DNA of 64,000 nt from an uncultured Oleiphilus sp. (GTDB taxonomy: Bacteria; Pseudomonadota; Gammaproteobacteria; Pseudomonadales; Oleiphilaceae), in contig CAJWBE010000011.1 in NCBI GenBank assembly GCA_913020045.1, positions 40,625 to 104,624 of the forward strand, written 5' to 3'. Positions 1 through 11,009 of the stretch are shown here, piece after piece. The notes under the pieces were generated by a model. That model had not been told where the DNA came from and searched no databases. It saw only the letters and a program-made list of their open reading frames with translations. The translations under genes were made by a program, and so were the position numbers. Positions within the stretch are counted from its first letter, which is position 1, and each line of letters starts with the position of its first letter.

Positions 1-25
1 CATCGATTCGAACCAGAGGTTAACG

Positions 26-1162
26 ATGCCTTATAAAAAAATTGCGCTTGCAGCGTTTGTTTTCTTAGTCTTCATTCTCGGGTCTTGGGCTGTCAGTAGT
101 GTGGACGAAGAGCTCTCGTCGTACAGCGCCCAAGAAAGCGAAAACGTGCCTAAATACGTTGACGAGGGGGCCGCGAAAACGCAAAAAAGCGAAACTGTCA
201 TAAGAGCCGAACGATCGGCCGCCGCTTTAAGTGTCCCCGAATTCGAGTCGACGAAGGCGCGTACTCAGATCCTTGATGCAATGACAAGTTTTGATCAGCT
301 TAGCCAGTATCCACCTACCTCACAGCCCATAATAAATTCCGCTCATGTGAATTCGTTTGTCAATTCAACGCTTCCTAGCTCATCCCTTCCATTTCCAATA
401 GTTGGGTTGGAGACTCCGATTGAACTGTCGGTCCAACTCGGTCGCTATAACTACTTCTTTGGGGATGCTGTAACAGCAGAAATCGTGGCTAAAGATTTGC
501 CACCTGGCGCTGCTCTGGCTGCGACGGCTGTTTTGCTTGGCGGTAGCGGCGAAGAGCTGGCTCGCTTGCCCTTAGACGTAAGCCAACAAAGCTCATCTCA
601 GAGGTCGCTATCGGTTGAGTTCGATACGCTCAATTATGACTCTAGCGCGTGGCCCGTTGAAATGAATCTTGGCGCTTACGTTGATGTAGATGGCAGTTCA
701 TTGTTTATATCAGCACCGTTCAGAATAAACACCCCGACAGGGACCGTCGATTCGCTTGGATACAGCCAGGTAAATGGCGAGTACCTTGATATTCCAGTGA
801 CCTTAGATGTTCTCGTTCCCGGTTATTACTTTTTGTCCGCTGTTCTTTACAGCGCAGGCGCAGGCGGTCCTCTTGTTTACCTCGAAACGGAAGGGCCTGT
901 AGAGCAGGGGGTCGATAGTTTAGTACTCCATGCGCATGTTCAGGCCTTAAAAAAAGGAGGGGATGAAGGGCCTTATCAGCTTAAGGAAATCCTTCTAGAG
1001 CGATGGTCTGACGAGCTCATTCCGCTAGATCTAGCAGGAAAGGTGAATCCGGGTGTCTATGAGCTAGATGGCTATCGCTTTGATGAGTTCGAAGACTTGC
1101 CATATATCGACCCTCTTAAAGAGGAACGTTTGAGGCTGATGCAAGGACTAGGTTCTCTATAG
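26..1162 (+). CDS. Secreted or membrane-anchored protein of unknown function
   Basis: I do not recognise this 378-residue protein. Residues 4-24 form one hydrophobic segment that could be a signal peptide or an N-terminal anchor. Residues 25-125 are rich in Ser, Glu, Ala and Pro and look like a flexible linker. From about residue 130 the sequence becomes beta-rich (LSVQLGRYNYFFGDAVTAEI and similar alternating stretches), which suggests one or two Ig-like or jelly-roll domains in the periplasm or outside the cell. It lies 162 bp upstream of a secreted lipase on the same strand, so a role with that lipase is possible but unproven. No catalytic motif was seen. The ATG at 26 lies close behind a purine-rich stretch (ccagaggttaacg) that can serve as ribosome binding site. 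Confidence 0.7.
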   Translation: MPYKKIALAAFVFLVFILGSWAVSSVDEELSSYSAQESENVPKYVDEGAAKTQKSETVIRAERSAAALSVPEFESTKARTQILDAMTSFDQLSQYPPTSQPIINSAHVNSFVNSTLPSSSLPFPIVGLETPIELSVQLGRYNYFFGDAVTAEIVAKDLPPGAALAATAVLLGGSGEELARLPLDVSQQSSSQRSLSVEFDTLNYDSSAWPVEMNLGAYVDVDGSSLFISAPFRINTPTGTVDSLGYSQVNGEYLDIPVTLDVLVPGYYFLSAVLYSAGAGGPLVYLETEGPVEQGVDSLVLHAHVQALKKGGDEGPYQLKEILLERWSDELIPLDLAGKVNPGVYELDGYRFDEFEDLPYIDPLKEERLRLMQGLGSL

Positions 1163-1324
1163 CGACAAAATTCTATTTTCGAATGACTCGGGTTTCGAGC
1201 TCGGTAGCCGTATCAAAATAGACGCTAGGATCAAGGAAGATTCTAATTAGTTGTTTTGCAGGACGCACTCCAAAACGTCACGGATACGTGGCAAAAATAA
1301 GAAATTAAATGGAGCACAATATTA

Positions 1325-2419
1325 ATGATAAAAATAATAGGCAAGTTGATTGCCGGAACCCTTCTAACCATGTCCGCGATGAGTGCATTTGCGTCCATCG
1401 ATGGCATGAAAGTTATTCTAGTGCATGGGTATCAGGCTGAAGACCTAAGTGATAGCAATCGAAGCAGTAAAGCCCGCCAATATGGAAGTTATAATAATTA
1501 TCTGAAACATAGAGCAGAGAACGTCTATTGGAACGGTCCGTGGAAAGGCAAAGCTGATGCCTTTATATGGTGGGATACCAAGGAGCGCGTTACGGGAGGG
1601 ATCGCAACAGATGTCAAAAACCAGATTAAGGCGTTGTCTAACAACAGTAGTTTTAAAGGTAAACCCCTGCTTATTGTGACCCATTCAACTGGCGATCTCG
1701 TCATGCGTCATGCGCTTAAAAAGCTCGGCAATTGGGGCGTTAGTACCAATAACTTTAAAGTGATGGCCGTGATGGACTTTGGCGGCGCGGGTGGAGGCAC
1801 TGAGCTTGCCGATATCGTCTATAACATTGCTAACGGCTCGGGTGCAGTTAATAGTGCTCAGCGTGCAGCGATCAATGCGGTGATGGGTTTTACTCCTCAG
1901 AAAGGAAAAATTGGCGTGATGGAAGACCTTAGGCCAAGTAAAGCGCGCAGCATCAATTCAGGCCATAGCTCGTACCCACGCTTGCGATTCGTCGGAACAG
2001 GTTGGCAGTATGCGGGCGTGACTAAGCCATTCTTGAAAGGAATGGATGATAGCGTGGTCCCGCTACATAGTGCTTGTATGGCCTCTTCAAACGGATCATA
2101 TGACTCTTGTTCTAAAAGCATTGCCAACAATGGCGTCATAAAATCTATCAGTAAAGCGCCTGGCTCAATTTGGAGCAATTATCACCCAATCCTGATGGGC
2201 GAAAAAACACATCATGGCGGCACAATCGGGTCGCAAAAAGGTAGTCAGATTGCGACCGTCAATAGTAATAATACGGTAACCAAAAACAAAGTTCGTATGC
2301 GCTATTCCACAAGTACCAAAAGGAAGTGGTGGAGTGGTGGCAAATATGTAAGATGGATCAACAGTGGTTCTAGCAAAAAAATGTCTGATGTTGTGATTGC
2401 GGCTACTGACTATAACTAA
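1325..2419 (+). CDS. Secreted alpha/beta-hydrolase, lipase-like
   Basis: Probable exported lipase or esterase of 364 residues. A signal peptide covers about residues 1-23 (cut after AFA). The mature protein starts with the typical lipase strand and oxyanion motif VILVHGY (30-36). The nucleophile elbow is T119-H-S121-T-G123, a GxSxG variant in which Thr replaces the first Gly, as in some bacterial triacylglycerol lipases. Asp241 or Asp242 (GMDDSVVP) and His296 or His297 are candidates for the other triad members. Four Cys residues in the C-terminal half could form disulfides in the periplasm. A rho-independent terminator follows. Substrate (triacylglycerol or another ester) cannot be read from the sequence. 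Confidence 0.8.
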   Translation: MIKIIGKLIAGTLLTMSAMSAFASIDGMKVILVHGYQAEDLSDSNRSSKARQYGSYNNYLKHRAENVYWNGPWKGKADAFIWWDTKERVTGGIATDVKNQIKALSNNSSFKGKPLLIVTHSTGDLVMRHALKKLGNWGVSTNNFKVMAVMDFGGAGGGTELADIVYNIANGSGAVNSAQRAAINAVMGFTPQKGKIGVMEDLRPSKARSINSGHSSYPRLRFVGTGWQYAGVTKPFLKGMDDSVVPLHSACMASSNGSYDSCSKSIANNGVIKSISKAPGSIWSNYHPILMGEKTHHGGTIGSQKGSQIATVNSNNTVTKNKVRMRYSTSTKRKWWSGGKYVRWINSGSSKKMSDVVIAATDYN

Positions 2420-2458
2420 GCACCTGTAACGAACGATTTGAAGCAGTTCAGGCACGCA

Positions 2459-2485
2459 GAGCACACGGAAGGTGCTCTTTTTTTT
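2459..2485 (+). terminator. Rho-independent terminator after the lipase gene
   Basis: GAGCAC (2459-2464) pairs with GTGCTC (2472-2477) around a 7-base loop and is followed by eight T residues (2478-2485). It separates the lipase transcript from the thiC promoter just downstream. Confidence 0.9.
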
Positions 2486-2502
2486 AAGATGAAAACAAAG
2501 CC

Positions 2503-2531
2503 TTGCGCTCTTTAGTTCGCCTGCCTACAAT
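2503..2531 (+). promoter_or_regulatory. Predicted sigma-70 promoter of thiC
   Basis: TTGCGC (2503-2508) and TACAAT (2526-2531) are separated by exactly 17 bases. The expected start of transcription, near 2538, falls at the 5' edge of the TPP riboswitch, which supports the call. Confidence 0.65.
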
Positions 2532-2539
2532 CGGGCTAT

Positions 2540-4608
<2,069 letters not shown>

Positions 4609-4674
4609 AGTTGTCCTTTGGTTGATTAATAAGTTTGGGCTGTATTACGTAGAACCTTGTGAGGCTGACAGGAA

Positions 4675-5610
4675 ATGGATTTAGCACGGATTGATCTGAA
4701 TTTATTAGTGCACCTGGATGCCTTGCTGCGAGAGGAAAATGTCACACGCGCGGCCGTTCATCTGGGGATCACTCAGCCTGCAATGAGTAATGGCCTCAAA
4801 CGTTTACGGGCACTCCTTGATGACCCAATACTGGTTAGAACCAGTGACGGCATGACGCCGACAGAGTTGGCGAGCAGCCTTAAACCAGCTGTGAGAGAAA
4901 TACTGTCTCGCGTTGAAAAGGTTATTCAGCCGGAGCGCGATTTCGACTTAAACAGCAGTCGCGTATTTCGGATTATGGCAAGTGATTATGCGGAATCTAC
5001 GTTGATTCCAGCGGTGTTGAGTCAAGTTCGTAAGCAAGCGCCTAATGTTACCTTGGATGTATTGACGCCGAGTGACGTGTCTTTTATCGACGTTGAGCAA
5101 GGCCGCGTTGATATGGCAATTAATCGCTTCGACAGCCTTCCGCAGTCGTTCCATCAAAAAACCCTCTGGAGTGATTCGTTTTCCTGCTTGATTAGCCCAG
5201 AAAATCCATTGGTTAGTGATTTTGATCTAACGGCGTACCTAGCAGCTAGCCATATTTGGGTCAGCAAAACGGGGTTTGGTGTCGGGGTAGGTGTAAACCC
5301 AGAGGATGTTCAGCGGCTAGGCTGGGTCGATGAAGCCTTAGCTAGGATTGGTGGTAAACGGAAAATTTCAGTATTTACACGCCACTACCAAGTGGCGATG
5401 TTGCTGGCTCAGCAGCATGACTTGGTGGCAACGTTACCGAGTAAGGCAGCCAAACTTAATCTGGAGAATAAGCGCTTTATCGTAAAGGAGCCGCCATTTG
5501 AAATTCCTGACTTCGATCTCAAAATGGCATGGAGCCCCTTACTGCATCATAACGCGGGCCATCAGTGGTTACGCCACTTGATTGTCGATGCAGCACAGAA
5601 GCTAACCTAA
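4675..5610 (+). CDS. LysR-family transcriptional regulator
   Basis: LysR-type regulator of 311 residues. The N-terminal winged helix-turn-helix is clear (NVTRAAVHLGITQPAMSNGL, about residues 22-41), followed by a periplasmic-binding-like effector domain from about residue 90 (FRIMASDYAESTLIPAVL). The gene lies 66 bp after thiC on the same strand, but nothing ties it to thiamine. It is not divergent to any gene, so its target is not suggested by layout. It converges with the outer-membrane protein gene on the other strand. Confidence 0.9.
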   Translation: MDLARIDLNLLVHLDALLREENVTRAAVHLGITQPAMSNGLKRLRALLDDPILVRTSDGMTPTELASSLKPAVREILSRVEKVIQPERDFDLNSSRVFRIMASDYAESTLIPAVLSQVRKQAPNVTLDVLTPSDVSFIDVEQGRVDMAINRFDSLPQSFHQKTLWSDSFSCLISPENPLVSDFDLTAYLAASHIWVSKTGFGVGVGVNPEDVQRLGWVDEALARIGGKRKISVFTRHYQVAMLLAQQHDLVATLPSKAAKLNLENKRFIVKEPPFEIPDFDLKMAWSPLLHHNAGHQWLRHLIVDAAQKLT

Positions 5611-5642
5611 CAGAGGTTTAGCTTAGTCTTCTGGAAACTAGT

Positions 5643-6497
5643 CTAAAAAGTGTAAGCGAGACCTACTTTGGCTTGGTAGTACTTTCGATCTTCTACTAGC
5701 GGGCTACGGAAAGCGCCGCCAACGACGTCTTCATAGGATAAATAACCCGTCACGCTTAGTTCGTCTGACAAGGGCATACGGAGGTTAACATCTACGCCTA
5801 GTTGAGCGCTATTATTTGGTTTATATTCAGTTCGCGTTTTTTCATAACGGTCGCGTGTCGTGTCATTGACGATACCGTAAGCTTTCTGAATCGCTCGATT
5901 ATTTTCTTCTGCTGTCACGCCGTAGTAGTAACGGTTGAACTCACGGCTATAGTAGTTGACGAATAAGCTAGGTACGACGACAAGGCCTCCGTTATTGGGA
6001 ATAGGTCGTGTAATACGAAAGACCGTACGGAGTCCATCATGTGCATCAGAATAGTCTTTGTAATACTCAAATGAGACAAGCCCGACTCGCGAGCGATACT
6101 TATAGATGAAGCCGGCTTCGATGGCTCGTTCTCTGTCTTCAAGGCCGTAATAAAGGGGGTTATTTGGGTCATTAATGGTGTCTAAATCTAGAAAGTGCCA
6201 GCCGCGTGTAACTGCCAAAGAAAAGGAGGCGCGAGAGCCTTCAAATAAGTCATAGCCGAACGTACTGCCCTTAGCAAAAATCTTTCCAAGGCGAATGTCA
6301 AAATTGATGTCGGGGTAAACAAAGCCGTCTTGGGCCTGATAAAGCCCTGAGTCATACACGGCGTCGATACCCAGCAGAATGTGGTCTTCTTCGGTGTAGT
6401 CAGGTTCTGCGGATAGAGCATTGAAACTTAGCAACAGTAAACAAAGCGATCGTAGTAGATTGATCGCCGGTAAGCGGCGTAGGCGTGCAACTGGCAT
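5643..6497 (-). CDS. MipA/OmpV-family outer-membrane protein
   Basis: Predicted outer-membrane beta-barrel of 284 residues. The signal peptide ends near residue 30 (FNALSA). The rest has alternating aromatic and polar beta-strands rich in Tyr and ends with Phe (GLAYTF), the usual C-terminal assembly signal of Gram-negative barrels. Overall pattern and length suit the MipA/OmpV family, some members of which scaffold murein enzymes; a specific function is not assigned. The ATG is preceded by AGGA at good spacing. Confidence 0.75.
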   Translation of the reverse strand: MPVARLRRLPAINLLRSLCLLLLSFNALSAEPDYTEEDHILLGIDAVYDSGLYQAQDGFVYPDINFDIRLGKIFAKGSTFGYDLFEGSRASFSLAVTRGWHFLDLDTINDPNNPLYYGLEDRERAIEAGFIYKYRSRVGLVSFEYYKDYSDAHDGLRTVFRITRPIPNNGGLVVVPSLFVNYYSREFNRYYYGVTAEENNRAIQKAYGIVNDTTRDRYEKTRTEYKPNNSAQLGVDVNLRMPLSDELSVTGYLSYEDVVGGAFRSPLVEDRKYYQAKVGLAYTF

Positions 6498-6630
6498 GCA
6501 GATTCCTGTGGTGAATGACTAACAAAAAAACGTACAAGCTCTGAGGTCGCGTAGAAACAGAGCGACGCTATTCTAATCTGAATGTCACAATTGTACTGAG
6601 ACCCGCGTAACAGTCAGGTCAACTCAAACC

Positions 6631-6993
6631 TTACTTTTCAGGCTGGGACCTATCGTTTAGAAAACACGACAGTTGTTCGAAAAGTACCAATTTGGACTGC
6701 TTGAGCTGAGCCAGCAGTGGCTCGAGTTGTTCGATCAAATTGTCTTTGACGGCAAACTCAATTTGCTTGGCATGATCCGAGAAACTAGGTGCGCCAATAT
6801 TGGCCGCCGTACCTTTTAAGGTATGCGCATGAAAACGAATATTCTCGAGATCACGAGACTCAATAGCGTCAACAAGTTGATTGAAAACGGTTTGGGTGTC
6901 ATCAATATATGATGTGATAACTTCTGCGAGAATATCATCTGACGATAGCGTACGGCTCAATGCATCATGATAGTCCCATATTTCCTTGGACAT
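6631..6993 (-). CDS. Hpt-domain phosphotransfer protein
   Basis: Small histidine phosphotransfer protein (120 residues) of a phosphorelay. The Hpt signature HAHTLKGTAANIG is present, and His57 is the predicted phosphorylated residue. I chose the ATG at 6993 (MSKEIWDYHD) because the open frame further upstream reads through a tRNA gene and its terminator, which cannot be coding. No histidine kinase or response regulator is adjacent, so the partner must be encoded elsewhere. Confidence 0.85.
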   Translation of the reverse strand: MSKEIWDYHDALSRTLSSDDILAEVITSYIDDTQTVFNQLVDAIESRDLENIRFHAHTLKGTAANIGAPSFSDHAKQIEFAVKDNLIEQLEPLLAQLKQSKLVLFEQLSCFLNDRSQPEK

Positions 6994-7030
6994 TCTCGGC
7001 TTACCTCTATTTAACGAAACCTTAAAACAA

Positions 7031-7057
7031 TAAAAAACGCCACCGGAAGGTGGCGTT
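7031..7057 (-). terminator. Rho-independent terminator of tRNA-Arg
   Basis: A perfect 9-bp stem (AACGCCACC, 7036-7044, with GGTGGCGTT, 7049-7057) with a 4-base loop. On the minus strand it is followed by a T-rich run, 7 bases after the tRNA 3' end. Confidence 0.9.
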
Positions 7058-7064
7058 GCTGATT

Positions 7065-7141
7065 TGGTGTCCCCGACAGGAGTCGAACCTGTGACCTGCC
7101 CCTTAGGAGGGGGCCGCGCTATCCAGCTGTGCCACGGAGAC
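7065..7141 (-). tRNA. tRNA-Arg, anticodon CCT
   Basis: 77-nt cloverleaf on the minus strand. The acceptor stem GTCTCCG pairs with CGGGGAC (one T-G pair). The anticodon loop CTCCTAA gives anticodon CCT, which reads AGG. The T-arm GTTCGACTCC is canonical, the discriminator is A, and CCA is encoded. Nothing integrated beside it was seen. Confidence 0.97.
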
Positions 7142-7235
7142 ATAGCCGAATGTTATCAATAAGCTTTTGAAAGATAAACTATATTACTTTCTTATTTCGT
7201 AGTTCCATCAGTGCTTAGTTTAGCTTTCCTATCAG

Positions 7236-8441
7236 TTACGCAGCCTGATCAAGCTCTACCGTTTCTTGGTGCTCATGTAGGCCGTATTTGCGTATTAGCT
7301 CCGCGCGTCTTTCTGGCAGTATATTGATCTTGCTGAGATCGCCACCGGTAACCTCGATCAAACGTTTGTCCATGATGTGGAACCACAGTGGTGGTAAGTA
7401 GGCAGCAGCGAACATTCCAAAGTAGCCATTAGGAAACGATGGTAGGTTTTCAAAATGGCGGAGTGACTGGTAGCTTCGCGTTGCGTTGGCATGATGGTCA
7501 GAGTGACGTTGCAGGTGAAATAGCGCCCAGTTCGAAAAAACATGGTTGCTGTTCCAGCTATGGTGCGGCTGAGGTCTCTCATAACGGCCACTCGGCAATT
7601 TCTGACGCAACAGCCCATAGTGCTCGATATAGTTTGCTGACGTAAGTTGCCACATTGACCAAAACGCAGCGATCAATAAATATGGAACTACTTCTGCGCC
7701 TAGCCATGCGGCCATCGCAACATACGCGCCGACGGTCATTAGGATAGTCTGCAAAAATTCATTTTGTAGAGACCAAGCAGATTTTCCCTGCTTATTCAGA
7801 CGTTCTTTTTCTAACTGTGAAGCTCGGATGATGGCATTCGGTAACTCACGCAGTCCGAAGCTATAGATATTTTCGCCCATTTTTGATGAGGCTGGATCTT
7901 CAGGCGTAGCCACCATTTTGTGATGACCACGATTATGCTCCACGAAAAAGTGTCCGTAAGCGGCTGGCGCTAAAACTATTTTTGCCATCCATTGATCAAA
8001 TTTGTTTTTCTTGTGACCTAACTCGTGGCCAATATTTAAGCCGTAGCCCCCAATGTAGCCGGCGGTAAGCGCCGCGGCGATGTAGCCTGTTACGCTAAGT
8101 TCTGTATTGGCGACGAACCAGCCACAAAAGATAAACGTCGCGACGACAATCGGCACTTGGATCAGTGTGATAAAACGGTAATAGGGGTCGGCTTCTAATT
8201 GAGGAACGACAGATTCTGGCGGGTTGCTGGTATCTTCTCCAAAGAAATAGTCGAACACTGGGAATAGGCAGTACCAGAAGCCGATGAACATCCAAAGAAA
8301 CGTTTCGTTGGCATACTCCATGTATAGAACCGGCCCCAAAACGGCCATTGCCGGAATCATCATTGATACAAGCCAAAGATGTCGCTTTTTATCGACGTAG
8401 ACATCGCCGTTGTCTGCTATAAATGTGCCAGCCGCTGCCAT
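7236..8441 (-). CDS. alkB: Alkane 1-monooxygenase AlkB
   Basis: Integral-membrane non-heme diiron hydroxylase that oxidises the terminal carbon of medium-chain n-alkanes, using electrons from rubredoxin. All histidine boxes are intact: HELGH (139-143), EHNRGHH (168-174), the AlkB-specific NYIEHYG (270-276) and LQRHSDHHA (310-318). Several membrane segments lie between them. With the start at 8441 the protein has 401 residues, the length of the Pseudomonas GPo1 enzyme. AGAGGAG lies seven bases upstream, which favours this start over the ATG eight codons earlier. A divergent AraC-type gene lies 263 bp away. No rubredoxin or rubredoxin reductase gene is in the window. Confidence 0.96.
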   Translation of the reverse strand: MAAAGTFIADNGDVYVDKKRHLWLVSMMIPAMAVLGPVLYMEYANETFLWMFIGFWYCLFPVFDYFFGEDTSNPPESVVPQLEADPYYRFITLIQVPIVVATFIFCGWFVANTELSVTGYIAAALTAGYIGGYGLNIGHELGHKKNKFDQWMAKIVLAPAAYGHFFVEHNRGHHKMVATPEDPASSKMGENIYSFGLRELPNAIIRASQLEKERLNKQGKSAWSLQNEFLQTILMTVGAYVAMAAWLGAEVVPYLLIAAFWSMWQLTSANYIEHYGLLRQKLPSGRYERPQPHHSWNSNHVFSNWALFHLQRHSDHHANATRSYQSLRHFENLPSFPNGYFGMFAAAYLPPLWFHIMDKRLIEVTGGDLSKINILPERRAELIRKYGLHEHQETVELDQAA

Positions 8442-8704
8442 GTTGTTACTCCTCTTTATTAGCATTATTTGTATTTACTACTGTGATGCTTATTAGACGC
8501 GATGGGTAATTCAAAAATAACCGTTGAAACTGGCACATAATCGTCATATTGTGACATCTTGAGTTGGAAAACGGTGCGCTCTGTTCGGGTGTTAATGCTC
8601 GTGTTGAATAAATGCGATTGTTAAACACTGCTAAGAAACTGATTTTAAAAGTTCTTTGCTTTGACACGCGCAAACTTATTCCGCCGTCCTATATAGGCCT
8701 GCCT

Positions 8705-9757
8705 ATGTCGCTGACACAGAAAACCAACGTCTCCCGCTTTGCTCCGGCGATCCATCCGTCCTATGCGAGGCTTTTATGCGCACACTTAAATGGTCTCGGC
8801 ATTGAACTTGATAAGGTATTTGAAGGGTCAACGTTATCCTGGGAGTCGTTGTTAGAACGTCAGCGTTTTATCAGTTTTGAGCAATTCAAATTTATTAGCA
8901 TACGTGGAATGTTTCTTTCAGATCGTCCTTGGCTAGGCTTGGATATCTCTTCGATTATCCAAGTGTCTTCTCATGGCCCCTTAGGTTATGGCGCACTTGC
9001 CTCCCGCGACGTACGGCAGGCCTTTAAGCTTGTTGAGCGAATGATGCCAACACGCATCCAGCTCTATACGTTTGAGCTCGAAGAAACGTATGATCGCGCA
9101 TACTTTCGTCTTCATGAATTAGCCGAGACAGGAGAACTGCGAGAATTTATTCAGGTGATGTTGTTAGGCTCGTTTATCGATATGCTGTCAAAAATATCGA
9201 GTACGACTATTGAAGGCGTTGTGGTTGAGTTTCCCTTCGCCGAGCCGCCTTGGGCTGACCGATATATTGAGCGCTTCGAAGGTATTTCGGTGCTCTTCGG
9301 TAAGCCGGGCTTTGTCGTCGATATGCCACGAAGTTTTTTGGATCAGCCTTGCCTGACGGCTGACGAATACGCGTACCGGAATGCGTGTCGTGAATGCGAG
9401 ACCTTGCTTGAACGCCAGCAAAAAGGAGGGGAGTTGGCTGATACGATCACACGGGACTTGCTGGCCGTTGACGATGGCTGTTATCCGACGTTGGAAGACT
9501 TGGCTGAGCGCTACCATATGTCGGCACGCACATTGATTCGTCGGCTCAAAGCGGAGTCAACCAATTATCAGGTTTTGCTAGATGAGGTACGCAAGGAGTT
9601 AGCGTGTTGGTGCATACAGAACACCGACGACTCAATTGAGCAGATTGCAGAGAATCTGGGATTTATAGATACGTCTAATTTTTCACGTGTATTTCGGAGA
9701 TGGTTGCAATGCACTCCGTCGGAGTTTAAAGCACGACAGAATGGAACAAATCGTTAA
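8705..9757 (+). CDS. AraC-family regulator, probably of alkB
   Basis: AraC/XylS-type regulator. The N-terminal region has the Arabinose_bd-like ligand domain (SYARLLCAHLNGLGIELD onward). The C-terminus has two helix-turn-helix units (ARTLIRRLKAES and FIDTSNFSRVFRRW followed by the usual PSEFK). I chose the ATG at 8705 (MSLTQKT), which gives 350 residues. An in-frame ATG at 8612 would add 31 residues; neither has a strong ribosome binding site. It is divergent from alkB, as with AlkR and alkM in Acinetobacter, so alkane-responsive activation of alkB is likely but inferred. Confidence 0.88.
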   Translation: MSLTQKTNVSRFAPAIHPSYARLLCAHLNGLGIELDKVFEGSTLSWESLLERQRFISFEQFKFISIRGMFLSDRPWLGLDISSIIQVSSHGPLGYGALASRDVRQAFKLVERMMPTRIQLYTFELEETYDRAYFRLHELAETGELREFIQVMLLGSFIDMLSKISSTTIEGVVVEFPFAEPPWADRYIERFEGISVLFGKPGFVVDMPRSFLDQPCLTADEYAYRNACRECETLLERQQKGGELADTITRDLLAVDDGCYPTLEDLAERYHMSARTLIRRLKAESTNYQVLLDEVRKELACWCIQNTDDSIEQIAENLGFIDTSNFSRVFRRWLQCTPSEFKARQNGTNR

Positions 9758-10007
9758 TGGAAGGGTCTTAGTCGCTGACTCTCCCGAGTCACGCATTGTT
9801 GTTGCTTGGGTGCCTTGCGACTTGGGATTATGCAAGTGGCGGTAGTTGCCGAATGATAGGGGCTTTCAGCAAGTCTAAAGAGTATTGAAATGAAGGATAA
9901 AGCGTACAATTGGGTGGATGATCTTTGTCACAACCCAATGATAAGCGATTCTTTTGATGCCTTTTGAAAGGGCAAAACTGTTAAACCAATGAATGGATAA
10001 GTAGTAA

Positions 10008-11009
10008 ATGCTAGACACACGAGAGCGCTTGCTCAATAGTGATTTTCCGTCAGTTACGCGCACAAAACTGGAAACATTGCAGGTTAACCTTGGTTATAAG
10101 TGCAACTTAAGCTGCACGCATTGCCATGTAAATGCTGGGCCGAACCGCAAAGAGTTGATGTCGCGTGAAACGATAGACCAGTTGCTTGAGTACATAGACC
10201 GTCATGACATCCAAGCGTTAGATCTCACGGGCGGTGCGCCAGAGCTAAACCCAGATTTCCGTTATTTTGTCGTTGAGGCTCGAAAGAGAGGCGTTCATGT
10301 TATGGACCGCTGTAATCTCACCATTTTGCTTGAACCGGGGCAAGAAGACCTAGCTCAGTTTTTGTCGGACAACCAAGTAGAAATCGTTGCGTCTCTGCCG
10401 TGCTACACACAAGACAATGTTGACGCACAGCGCGGTAAGGGTGTTTTTGATGGCAGTATTATCGCGCTGCAACTGCTGAACTCATTGGGCTATGGTCATG
10501 GCGACTCGAAAAAGCCATTAAGCCTAGTATATAACCCCGGCGGTGCGTTCCTGCCTCCAGCTCAACAGCAGCTGGAAGAAGACTACACCGTTCACCTTCG
10601 CAAGCATTTTGATATCGAGTTCGACCAGCTATATACGATTACGAATATGCCGATTTCGCGGTTTGGAGCGGTACTCGCGGCTAAGGGCGAGTTTGAAAAC
10701 TACATGGATTTGTTGAGATCATCATTCTCCCAAGAGAACTTAGATAGCGTTATGTGCAAGTCGCTGATCAGCATTGATTGGCAGGGGTATGTATTCGATT
10801 GTGATTTTAATCAAATGCTCGATATGCCCTTGTTAACCGCCAAACCAGCACCTCCTGAATCAAACGAATTGATAGCAACGACTGAAACACGAACCCATAT
10901 TTCGGATTTACTACAGCGAGACTTATTGGGCAGTTCGATCGTTGTCGCGGACCATTGCTATGGGTGTACGGCGGGTCAGGGTAGTAGCTGCGGTGGTGCG
11001 CTTGACTAG
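10008..11009 (+). CDS. arsS: ArsS-like radical SAM/Cys-rich protein
   Basis: Radical SAM protein of the ArsS type (radical SAM plus DUF3641), 333 residues. The cluster motif CX3CX2C is at C32, C36 and C39. The family features VNLGYKCNLSCTHCHVNAGP, DLTGGAPELNP and a C-terminal Cys cluster (CYGC...SSCGG) are all visible. Cyanobacterial ArsS works after ArsM in arsenosugar synthesis, transferring a deoxyadenosyl group to a methylated arsenical. Here no arsM lies next to it. It overlaps the downstream glycosyltransferase start, so the two are probably translated together. The symbol is by family; the substrate (arsenic or other) is not proven. Confidence 0.82.
   Translation: MLDTRERLLNSDFPSVTRTKLETLQVNLGYKCNLSCTHCHVNAGPNRKELMSRETIDQLLEYIDRHDIQALDLTGGAPELNPDFRYFVVEARKRGVHVMDRCNLTILLEPGQEDLAQFLSDNQVEIVASLPCYTQDNVDAQRGKGVFDGSIIALQLLNSLGYGHGDSKKPLSLVYNPGGAFLPPAQQQLEEDYTVHLRKHFDIEFDQLYTITNMPISRFGAVLAAKGEFENYMDLLRSSFSQENLDSVMCKSLISIDWQGYVFDCDFNQMLDMPLLTAKPAPPESNELIATTETRTHISDLLQRDLLGSSIVVADHCYGCTAGQGSSCGGALD

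Noticed and set aside
6994..7143. N-terminal extension of the Hpt protein
   Set aside because: The extension would translate a tRNA gene and its terminator; the ATG at 6993 is the real start.
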